A DNA stretch of 28,546 nt, taken from assembly GCA_029339195.1 (NCBI GenBank), contig JAPTJF010000621.1, forward strand, positions 1-28,546. The letters are read 5' to 3'. This DNA is from Micractinium sp. NFX-FRZ. Lineage: Eukaryota > Chlorophyta > Trebouxiophyceae > Chlorellales > Chlorellaceae. Shown here piece by piece: positions 21,393-28,546 of this stretch; position 1 is the first letter of the stretch, and the number at the start of each line of letters is the position of its first letter. The position numbers and the translations under genes were made by a program. The notes under the pieces were generated by a model. That model saw nothing but the letters and a program-made list of their open reading frames with translations, was not told where the DNA came from and ran no database searches.

Positions 21393-22623
21393 GTGTACGA
21401 AGGGGCAGCAGCAGTCATGCCCGCCGCCTCCATGGCCTCATCCACCGTCCCTTGGTCCAGCAGGTTGTGCAGCGACAGGGTGCGGGAGGAGGCGCCGGCA
21501 AAGGGCGGGCGGAAGGCCTTGGAGAGGCCGCCCACGGAGCCGGAGCCCGCGGAGGTCATTTCTGCTCAAGGCGGGGGGCGGGGGGCAGGCAAGCGAGGGC
21601 ACAGGGTGGGCAGGAGCTTGCAAGGCGACTAGCGCAGGGCACAGCTGCTGCCAAACCACATCCTGGCAGCCGCGCCAAGGCGCCGCACCCACCGGCAAGC
21701 AGTCCAGCCCGACTCGCAGCGCCAGCTGTCACTAAACGCACCGACTGAATCATCAAAGAATCAACAGCCAGTACGGCTAGCAGCTGCACCTGGCCCCGCC
21801 CCCGCCATCAAGCCACCGTCCTGCTCCTCCAGCTCCGCCTGACCTTCAAACTCTGTCTCTACCGTAGACGCCAAGGCAGCCCACCTAGGCCCGGCCACCA
21901 AATAGTCGTCCTGCTCTCACACTGCGTGCAACCTGCCAACCTTGCCTGTACTTGAATAAATAAAAACCAGCAGCAGCCCACCTGCTCCTGCACCCGCCAC
22001 CAAGTCGTCGTCCTGCTCCTCCCGCTCCGCCTCCATCTCCTCCCGGATGATGTGCATCACGCGCCGCACAATGTTGCCAATCACCAGCTCTGCAGGAAGG
22101 TCGGGTTGACGTCAGCAACAAGGGCTGGGCACGCCGGCGGATGTCAAAAGCAAGAGCTGGGAACAACCGCATGACAGTGGCGTGCAGCGGAGGCGCACGG
22201 CAGGGCGGCGGCAGCGGCAGCAGCACACTGCTGGCTAGAAATGGCAGCAGCGCTTCCCTGCTGCGCCTTCTTACACACCCAGCCTGTTCCGTGAATGCGG
22301 GTAGGTCAAGCACTCGTTTCCAGAACAAAGGCAGGCTTGCTGAGCCGCCCCAAAGCCCCACCCGCTCAGAGGCGACCTGCCAGGGCCCCGCCATCGCCCT
22401 GCCCGCCCCACGCACCTATGGGCTTGGCCGCCTGTATTCTCAGGCCCACGCGCTTCACCTCCGCCAGCATGATCTCTGGGGTGCTGAGGCGGGAGGAGGT
22501 GACCAGCTGGCGCAGGAGTTCGGCCGTCCCCTTGGCCGCCGCCAGCGTGCCGTCGGTGCGGCGGTCGGACAGGCGGCGGCAGAAGGCCTCCACGCGGTCA
22601 TTGAACTGCACGCTCATGGCCAT
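18051..22623 (-). CDS. EIF2B2: Translation initiation factor eIF2B subunit beta
   Basis: Eleven exons on the minus strand: 22623-22416, 22089-21982, 21561-21185, 20896-20795, 20497-20369, 20095-19942, 19662-19559, 19169-19113, 18801-18744, 18524-18460, 18095-18051; 1407 nt, 468 residues, every phase consistent. The beta subunit is part of the eIF2B decamer that exchanges GDP for GTP on eIF2, and belongs to its regulatory alpha/beta/delta family. The N-terminal helical domain is in exons 1-2 ([20 protein letters not shown]). The Rossmann-like C-terminal domain has family motifs in order: [100 protein letters not shown]. Between the domains lies an insertion with 12 Gln (about residues 163-174), absent from the human protein. 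Intron 2 holds degenerate copies of the exon 2 end. Very confident. Confidence 0.97.
18893..18990. repeat. GGCAGGCAGG/GGCAAGCGGG minisatellite in eIF2B beta intron 8
   Basis: Imperfect 4-8 base units (GGCAGGCA, GGCAAGCG, GGCGGGCA) run almost without break for roughly 95 bases, inside the intron between exons 8 and 9. Some units match the CCTGCC runs seen in other introns here. Purely intronic. Confidence 0.85.
19480..19550. repeat. G-rich (minus-strand) direct repeats beside the eIF2B beta exon 7 donor
   Basis: CAACCCCTCCCCACC, CAACCCCGCCCCACCCC and CAATCCCCCCC follow one another. On the transcribed minus strand they read as successive runs of four to eight G, beginning within about 10-20 bases of the exon 7 donor (exon end 19559). 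Such G runs can form quadruplexes and act as intronic splicing enhancers (inference). Confidence 0.6.
21147..21172. repeat. (CA)13 microsatellite beside the eIF2B beta exon 3 donor
   Basis: Thirteen CA units. On the minus strand this is (TG)13, starting 13 bases after the exon 3 end (21185), directly downstream of the 5' splice site GTGGGC. Perfect repeat, likely length-polymorphic. Confidence 0.95.
21356..21391. repeat. (CTG)12 / minus-strand (CAG)12 encoding Gln12 in eIF2B beta
   Basis: Twelve perfect CTG triplets, read as CAG codons in exon 3 on the minus strand. They encode the poly-Gln inside the interdomain insertion. A pure codon run suggests recent expansion by slippage. Confidence 0.95.
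21787..22035. repeat. Three degenerate copies of the eIF2B beta exon 2 / intron 2 boundary
   Basis: The functional end of exon 2 (donor after 21982) is CCACCTGCTCCTGCACCCGC then CACCAAGTCGTCGTCCTGCT on the plus strand. Related blocks begin at 21881 (CCACCTAGGCCCGGCCACCA, AATAGTCGTCCTGCTC) and 21787 (CACCTGGCCCCGCCCCCGCC, ATCAAGCCACCGTCCTGCTC). They are spaced 97 and 95 bases apart. Each carries a CCACCT/CACCT (AGGTG on minus) donor-like site; the intron copies have decayed. Confidence 0.75.
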
Positions 22624-23114
22624 TGGCTACCCGAGCCGCCTGTGCCGCCCGCTGTTGCTACGGCTGCTTGCCCGGCGGCCACTGCCAGAAGTGTTGTGCG
22701 GGATGTGGCGCTGGCTAAGAAGCACCGCTGCAGCGACCACTTAGAGAAGGCCTGTTGAAAGAGAGCGACCAGCAAGCCTGAACACAGGGTGATTGAAGAA
22801 CTGCTGCTGTGCTCGCATGCAGGCCTTTGAGGTTGCGCCGCTGCACTCTACAAGTGCCGATTGCCAAATAGCCGGTCATGCGCTGCAAGGATGAGGGCCA
22901 GCAAGGATGAGGGTCTAGCATGAGCGCGCTGTGCCGCCGCTGCCACCCGCCACCGCTCTCATTCATGATTGAGTCGTCCTCTTCTCTGCGCTGTGACAAT
23001 TCACACTCAAACAGAACCAAACAACGGTGCAGGCTGAAGGATGAAAACCCAGCATGCAAGCGAGAGGTAGCAGCAGCAGAAAGCACGTGTGGACTGATGA
23101 CTGGCAGCGTGCGC
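22624..23114. other. Spacer between PRP18 (3' end) and eIF2B beta (5' end)
   Basis: 491 bases between two minus-strand genes. It must hold the PRP18 3' UTR and the eIF2B beta promoter. A short direct repeat, (C)AGCAAGGATGAGGG, occurs twice near 22885-22915. No TTACA signal and no coding exon were recognised. Confidence 0.5.
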
Positions 23115-26100
23115 TCAGCTGCCGCCGCCGGCCGCCGCTGCCGACTTGTCCGCGCGGTCCTGCTGCCGCTGCTGCCGCTGCTCCTGCCGCTGCTCCTCCT
23201 CCTGCTCCTCCTCCAGCAGGTCCGACTGTGCCACCTCCTGGAGCGCGCCGCGGATCTTGGCGTGCCACTTCTGTGGGATCTTCACCGCCCCGCTGCCCTG
23301 GTCGATACGGGCGGGGGCGGGGGCGGGGGCCAGGGTGTCCCCCTTGGCAATCGCCTCCAGCAGGGCCTGCAGGGGTGGAAGGAAAAGAGGCAGAAAAGAA
23401 ATAAATCTTGTTGGGCGAGGGGGTGATTGCTGGCAGGGTGCCTCCTTGGGGATCGCCTCCAGTGGGGCCTGCAGATGGTGCAGCGAGTGAAGGGGTGATG
23501 GTTCGGCTGATGATGGTCGCAAGGGGAGTAAAGAGGCAGATACACGCAGTGCAGGAGGCAGGTGCCTTCCTTGGCAATCGCTCCAGCAGAGCCTGCAGGC
23601 ACGGAGGGGAGTTGAGGGGTGAAGGCAGAAGGCTTCACTCATCGTTCTGTGCGGCAATGGGCACCGGCCAACCCTGCACTCCCTCGCCCCTACCTGCACC
23701 CCCCAGGCCCACTGCGCACGTCCAGGCACCCTGGATCTCATCCTGTTTGTCACACCCCCATACGCATCCCCCACCCTCCCCCCACCGCTGTGCACACGCA
23801 CTCACCGCCTTGTCGCCGCCGCCGCCAATGGCGCCGCGCCCCGCGTTGGAGAAGCCGTCAAAATCGACGCAGCGGGAGGGGTCTGTGGGGTAGCGGCGCT
23901 GGCAGAAGGTCATGAGGCGCTTGAGCGCCTGGATGAACTTGCGGGTGGCCTCGTCGTTCATGATGTGCGCCTGCGGGGCAGGGAGACGAGTGTGCAAAGG
24001 GGGCGGGGAGGGCTTGTGTGTAAGGGGTTGCATGCGCCTGCCGGGCAGGGAGAGAAGCGTAAGCAGGAGGGATGAGGGGAGGGGTGAGGGCTGGATGGCT
24101 GGGAACTCGGGGAGCGATGTGAGCATGCAGGCGGGAAGAATGCGTGCAGACGTCCCAGGTAAGTGAGCGGGAGGGCAGGGGTGTTGTGTGAGCGAGGGCG
24201 TTCACAATATGGGCGTTCAGACACCAATGCAGGCATTCAAAGTTCAGGAAACACAGAGCAACACAGCGCCGTACAGCCATTGGCGCAGCAGCAAGAGCAG
24301 CAGCCCAGGCAGCGGCACAGCAGCATGGGAGTACGAGGGCGGCGGCACAGCCACTTCACCAGGGCAGCAGCAGCGGCCCTGGCGGCGCACCACTGCCGAG
24401 GAGGCGCCCAGCCGAATCTTCTCGCGCGCCGAGCGCTCGTGCAGGCCGACTTGGGTGACACCGATGGGCCAGGCGGCGTTGCCCACCGACACACCCATGT
24501 AGATCTGTGGGGTGGAGCGGAGGGGGGGAAGAGTGTGAGTGGGTTGGGATGGGATCGGGTGGGCTGAGATGGCACGTGGGGCTGACACGCCCACGCAGAT
24601 CTGTGCTTCAGGGAAGGAAAGCAAGGAGAGGGGTGCCAGGTGGGGCGGGGGGAGCCTCCCAACAGGGGAGCGGAGCAAGCCATCACGTGGTCACAACAGC
24701 ACGCAACGCTTGCGCCCCACCTCGTACGCTGCCAGGTGGTTGTGCTGCTTGCACATTCCCGCCACCTCGTCCCTCGTGACGAGCAAAACCACACATCAGC
24801 ACACAACACACAGGCTCACCTCGTACGCTGCCAGGTAGTTGCGCTGCTTGCACAGGTCCACAATCATCACCAGCCCCGCCAGCAGGGAGGGGTCTATAGA
24901 GGGGGAAGCGGAGGGAGGGCGGATGGTGGGAAGGGGGGCGGGGAGAGGGAGAGTGCAGTCGGGCGCGGCAAGCAAAAGCCACAGGCCAGCCAGCAGCGAG
25001 GGGGCTGCCAATGGGGGGGCCGACGGGGGGCAGGCGGGTAGGGAGAGGCTGGGGAGAGGCACAGCCAGACACGGCGAGCACAAGGCAGTCGATTGTCACC
25101 AGGCGCGAGAGGGGTCTGGGGGGGGGGCCACCCCTCACTACAGTCGCCGCCCCACCCACCCAGGCTGCGGTTCTTGAGTCGCGAGTACAGGGGCTTGAGG
25201 TACTGCTGCGTCTCCTTGAAGCGCATGTCGGCCTGGTAGCCTGGGCAGGGGACAGAGCGGAAGTGCAGCCAGCGGGCACAGGCAGGAGTAGGCAGGTGGG
25301 TCACTGGCATTGATGCAGGCAACACAGCGCCCGGTGCTGGGCTGCATAGCCCTGCCCGCGCTACAAAGCACGATAGCCCCGTGCCGCGCCCCAGCTGCCG
25401 CCTGCTGCACCACGCCGGCCTCGTTGTCCAGCTCAGCCCAGTCATGCCACCTTCCCCACATCCGCTAAAAGAGAGCTCACCTGCTGCGGTGGTCTTGATG
25501 TCCTCTGGGCGCGCCTCCAGGTCATCCTCCCAGTCCTGCACAGCGCGGAGAGGGGCGGGCAAGCCAAAGAAAGAGCAGGTGAGGCGGGGGCTCGGCGCCA
25601 TCCTCCCCAGTCCTGGAAGCAGCGTACGTTAAAAGGCAAGACCACCTCAACCACTGCTTGGTGAACCTGTCAACAACAACCCCACCCCCCCTCCCCCACA
25701 CACACGACCTGCAGTCACCCCTTGCTATCACATCCAGTTGACCGCCCCTCTCAACCCACCTCCCAGCCCATGTTTGGGCCCCAAGATTGCCCGTGCTCTT
25801 CCACATCAATTTCCATTCCTCCGCAGCCAGCCCACCTTCATCCACTTCTTGATCCACTTGGCCACCCGGTCCTCCACCGGCATCGTCTTCTCCTTGATCG
25901 CATCCGCAGCAGCAGCAAATGCGTCCATCAGGCGCTGCAGCAACATGTGCACGTGGCAGAAACGGGCGGAGAAGGAGAGGTGAGAGAAAGAGGAGTGGAG
26001 GAGGGTGTTGAGGCCGCAGCACAGCTGACCGCACTATCTGCGCCTGCAAGTCCACCTCTCATTCAGGCAGCTGCTGCACACCTGCCCCCTCCGACACACA

Positions 26101-26507
26101 CATTGTTTCTCCCAGCCAGGAGGCCGCCACCCCCAGCAGCCCCCAAAGCAGCCAGCAGGGGACCAGCAGCCAGCAGCACAAGTAAACCTGCAACAAAGAG
26201 CACCCACCGGCCGCTCCAGATCCCTCTCATCCAGTACTGCCCAACCCCTGGCAGCCCCCAAGCAAGCAGCAGCAGCAGCAGCAGCAACAGCAGAGGGCAG
26301 AGGGTGCAGCTCTGCACGAGGAGCACCCACCTGCTGCTCTGGGTCCAGCTCAGCCATAGTGCCCACCTGTCGGACCCCTAGGACAGCCAGCAGCATCAGC
26401 AGCACCACCAACCTTGCGAAGAAGCACCCACCTGCTGCTCTGGGACGGGCTCAGCCACTACTGCTCACCTCCTGGCAGCCCCCAAGCATCCAGCAGCAGC
26501 ACCAGCT

Positions 26508-26539
<32 letters not shown>

Positions 26540-27621
26540 GGGAGCACCCACCTGCTGCTCCGGGTCCAGCTCAGCCAGCGCCGTCTCCTCCCCCTCCCCC
26601 TCCTGCCTGCCCGCCCCCTCGCCGCCGCCGCCTTGCCCCGCCTTGTCGCCGCCGCCGCCGCCCGCCTTGGCCCCCTCCTTCCCCTTCTCCTCCTTCCCCT
26701 TGTCCTTCCCCTTCTTGCCCGCCACCACCGCCGCCTTGGTGGCTGCCACCTTGGCGGCGGCTGCCTCCCGCTTGAACTTGATGTGCAGGTTCTCTAGCTC
26801 GCCGCCGCCCCGGGCCTCATCCTCCACCTGTGCACAGGGCGGCGTGCAGCAGGCAGGGCGGCGGCAGGTCGGGGCGGGGAGGAGGAAGGGAGGGAGGGGC
26901 CAAGCGGGCAGCAACAACAGCAGCTGTGGGAAGGAAAGCTGACTTGCAATGCAGCAGCGGCGGCAACAGCAGCGACAGCAGCAGCGACAGCAGCAGTTGC
27001 AGCAAACGACAGGCTGCTGCCGGAGCAGCGGCAGCGAAAGCAGCGGCGCCAGCTGTCCCGCTCCGCTCCATTCCCACCCACCTGCACGTTACTCTCCGCC
27101 AGCAGCATGCGCTCCAGCCGGTGCTCATCTGTCTCCCCAAACAGCGTCGCCGGCTCGCCCAGGGCACGCAGGCGACGCACGACCTCCTCCCGCGGCAGGC
27201 TGGCGGCAGGCGCGGCGCCGCCGGCGCGAGAGTCCGGGCGTAGCGGGTCTCCCATGCGGCTGGCAGGGCGTGAACCATCCGAGTCAACGCCGTCCTGCTG
27301 CCGCCGCTTGGCCTCCTGCAGGGGTCCGGGAGAAGCAGGAGGAGAATGTGCAAGGGAGCATGGAGCTAGCCACCAGCCACCACCTGTGCCTATTATTCAC
27401 CTTTTATTCCAGCAGCGGAACAACCCCGCCGCCGCCACCGCCAATGGGGCGCCAAGCAACACCGCGGGACCCACCTTCGCCTCCCGCTCGCGTGCCTCCT
27501 CCGCCCGTAGCTTGGCCAGCCGCAGCTCCTCGAGTTCCGAGCGCTTCACATACTTTTTGCCCCTAAACTCCTCCTCCGTGGCCTTCCGCTTGGCGGCGAT
27601 GAGCTCCTTGAGCTTATCCAT
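23115..27621 (-). CDS. PRP18: Pre-mRNA-splicing factor PRP18
   Basis: Ten exons on the minus strand: 27621-27475, 27315-27082, 26827-26552, 25934-25836, 25535-25481, 25240-25160, 24893-24820, 24504-24391, 23970-23806, 23366-23115; 1497 nt, 498 residues, all phases consistent. PRP18 acts with SLU7 in the second step of splicing and in 3' splice-site choice. N-terminal [17 protein letters not shown] and [13 protein letters not shown] match the family start. The SFM (splicing factor motif) segment follows in exon 2 ([20 protein letters not shown], then TDE). Exon 3 is a Lys/Gly/Glu-rich linker. The helical Prp18 domain spans about residues 220-405: [25 protein letters not shown], the conserved loop [20 protein letters not shown] (exon 8), [36 protein letters not shown]. 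The Gln/Glu-rich tail is plant-like in placement. An in-frame ATG at 27738 would add 39 residues; 27621 is chosen by homology. Most introns carry decayed copies of adjoining exon ends. Confidence 0.97.
23349..23600. repeat. Three tandem copies of the PRP18 exon 10 acceptor and exon start
   Basis: The true acceptor CTGCAG|GCCCTGCTGGAGGCGATTGC (exon start 23366) is repeated upstream in the intron with exon-like starts at 23468 (GCCCCACTGGAGGCGATCCC) and 23592 (GCTCTGCTGGAGCGATTGCC), 102 and 124 bases apart. Use of the middle copy would add 34 codons in frame without a stop. The farthest copy is out of frame. Confidence 0.9.
23960..24060. repeat. Duplicated acceptor of PRP18 exon 9
   Basis: The true acceptor CCTGCCCCGCAG|GCGCACAT (exon start 23970) has a copy 67 bases upstream on the minus strand, CCTGCCCGGCAG|GCGCATGC (exon-like start 24037), with the TCTCCCTGCC pyrimidine tract repeated too. 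Off by one frame relative to exon 9. Confidence 0.75.
24488..24612. repeat. Duplicated acceptor and start of PRP18 exon 8
   Basis: The true junction CACAG|ATCTACATGGGTGTGTC (exon start 24504; IYMGVSVGN) has a copy 96 bases upstream, CACAG|ATCTGCGTGGGCGTGTC (start 24600; ICVGVSAPR). The spacer between is open, so the copy would extend exon 8 by exactly 32 codons in frame. Confidence 0.85.
24711..25010. repeat. Duplicated ends of PRP18 exon 7
   Basis: Donor side: CTGGCAGCGTACGAG|GT with CTTGCAAGCAGC-like upstream sequence occurs at the true exon end (24820) and again 99 bases downstream on the minus strand (pseudo-end 24721). Acceptor side: the exon start encoding PSLLAGL (24893 downward) has a diverged copy near 24980-25003 also encoding PSLLAGL. 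Read-through past the true donor meets a stop at about 24796. Confidence 0.75.
25520..25625. repeat. Duplicated acceptor of PRP18 exon 5
   Basis: The true start CAG|GACTGGGAGGATGACC (25535) has a copy CCAG|GACTGGGGAGGATGGC with exon-like start at 25612, 77 bases upstream in the same intron. The copy has an extra G that breaks the frame. Confidence 0.7.
26105..26580. repeat. Four tandem copies of the PRP18 exon 3 donor region
   Basis: Blocks of AGCACCCACCTGCTGCTC plus (C/T)GGGTCCAGCTCAGCCA are found at the true donor (26543-26580) and at about 26423, 26322 and 26198, the last most decayed. The donor dinucleotides are 120, 101 and 123 bases apart. Between the blocks CTGGCAGCCCCCAAGCA plus a CAG tract also repeats (about 26130, 26250, 26473). 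On the minus strand each block reads GAGC...GAGCAGCAG|GTGGGTGCT. Read-through from the true donor stops at about 26465. Confidence 0.85.
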
Positions 27622-28546
27622 GGACGTGGTAGCGCGAGACACCTCGCTCGGGGGCGCCCAACCTTCGTGCCCGCGGAAAACTCTGTTAGGCACGCTGTCG
27701 CCGTAGCGAGGATGATGAAAGATGGATGGAAAGGGCAACGATAGTTAATAACGGTTAGCGGGTGGTACTCAGCCGAGAGGCCCGCAAGGAGCTGGGGGAT
27801 GGGTGCCGGCGGTGACGTGGCAGGGCGACAGCACGGCAAACCACAGCAGTGTGAGTGGCACACGTTGAGGGGCTTGGAGATGTGTTGTAACGCTTGCAGA
27901 CTACATTGTCTTGGGCAAGTGCTGTCAATGTGGCATCGACGACTTGTTCTGCCGACTGAGGGCCGAGGTAAGACCCCGCTGGCCGCCCAGACTTGCCCCT
28001 GGCGAAGCTCCAGAGATGGGTGGCCACCCAGCGGCCGCAGCTGCGGGCTGGCCTGGCAGGCAGGAGACAGAAGGTTACGAAGACTCCATTGTGTTGGATT
28101 TAACGGCAAGCTTGCTGGAGCATCGCTGCTGGGGGGCAGCTGGCCGCCCCGGCGCCAGGCTGGCGGACTTTTAGCGCGCAGACTTTTAGCGCGGATGCAC
28201 CATTCCTGCCACTCTGGCACCGCTCCCGTGCCTCTGGGCTGTCCCAACCTGTCACGTATGTGTCAGTCTTGGTGTGGGCGGGGAAGCAGGCTGCCTGGCC
28301 TCCTGGGTGGGGCAGGGCAAGCTAAAGGTCCGGCCGCCCGGCTGGCGGACTTTTAGCGAGGCGCAGGGGGCGGTGCAAATGACGCGTGCACCGTCTGTCA
28401 GCCAGCCTAGCTGGCCTTTTGCCCCAGGGAGGCCCCATTTCACCTTTGTAGAACCCAAGTGGCAGGAGCACAGCTCCACAGGCAGGCGCCGCCGACTGGG
28501 TGGGGCAGGGCGCATCATTTGCATGCCGCTGAGGTGGCAGGCGGTG
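27622..28546. other. PRP18 upstream region with a doubtful plus-strand exon and short repeats
   Basis: 925 bases. 27622-27740 is PRP18 5' UTR/promoter, with an in-frame upstream ATG at 27738. On the plus strand 27900-27968 could be an exon (acceptor CGCTTGCAG, donor GAG|GTAAGA) reading DYIVLGKCCQCGIDDLFCRL, with a CCxxC-like cluster, but no start codon or further exon is clear. 28158-28358 holds copies of GGCTGGCGGACTTTTAGCG. No known gene was recognised. Confidence 0.4.
28158..28358. repeat. Repeated GGCTGGCGGACTTTTAGCG motif
   Basis: Exact 19-base copies lie at 28158-28176 and 28340-28358. A partial copy (GCAGACTTTTAGCG) follows the first at 28178-28191. A near-inverted copy GCTAAAGGTC (28321-28330) pairs with GACTTTTAGC (28347-28356) with one mismatch, giving a possible hairpin. 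Both full copies could end a plus-strand frame as ARLADF-stop. Confidence 0.75.

Noticed and set aside
26034..26411. Extra coding exon in PRP18 intron 3 ([17 protein letters not shown])
   Set aside because: The resemblance to exon 3 comes from decayed tandem copies of its end; the frames differ between copies and homologues have no such insertion.
27619..27738. Upstream in-frame PRP18 start at 27738
   Set aside because: It would add 39 residues without similarity to the family, whereas [13 protein letters not shown] at 27621 matches the usual PRP18 N-terminus. Not excluded as a minor start.

Overview
This window looks like nuclear DNA of a green alga, probably a Chlorella-type trebouxiophyte. 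The grounds are the very high GC, many short GT-AG introns (plus a GC-AG one), Gln/Ala-rich insertions, a plant-type ubiquitin sequence, TGTAA-like polyadenylation motifs and clearly eukaryotic housekeeping genes. The clade assignment is inference; no tRNA, rRNA, CRISPR array, transposase or prokaryotic operon was seen. I built exon models by hand from open frames, splice signals and phase. Seven of the models close exactly in frame from ATG to stop or, for the first gene, from the first visible exon to stop. The exception is the methyltransferase, whose 3' end is unresolved.

Layout, left to right: a poly-C tract and the 3' end of an unrecognised plus-strand gene (1-964); a five-exon plus-strand pentatricopeptide repeat (PPR) protein (1450-4708); a minus-strand SDE2 splicing/genome-maintenance factor whose N-terminal domain is a genuine 76-residue ubiquitin (7891-5519); diverging from it across 252 bp, a plus-strand METTL21-type methyltransferase (8144 to about 10348); an unrecognised 546-residue plus-strand helical protein (10636-13323); a 1.6-kb gene-poor stretch between convergent genes; a minus-strand membrane-anchored RING-H2 protein (17559-14924); minus-strand eIF2B beta (22623-18051); minus-strand PRP18 (27621-23115); and about 0.9 kb upstream of PRP18 with a small repeat family and a doubtful plus-strand exon.

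The genes form no single pathway, but two (SDE2 and PRP18) encode spliceosome factors linked to intron-specific splicing and 3' splice-site choice. The strongest observations are: (i) SDE2 is fused to canonical ubiquitin rather than to the divergent ubiquitin-like fold known elsewhere; (ii) in SDE2, PRP18 and eIF2B beta, exon/intron boundaries have been tandemly duplicated into the neighbouring introns, leaving decayed copies of splice donors and acceptors. Two of the PRP18 acceptor copies would extend the protein in frame by 34 and 32 codons. This suggests intron growth by boundary duplication and possibly regulated alternative splicing of splicing-factor genes.
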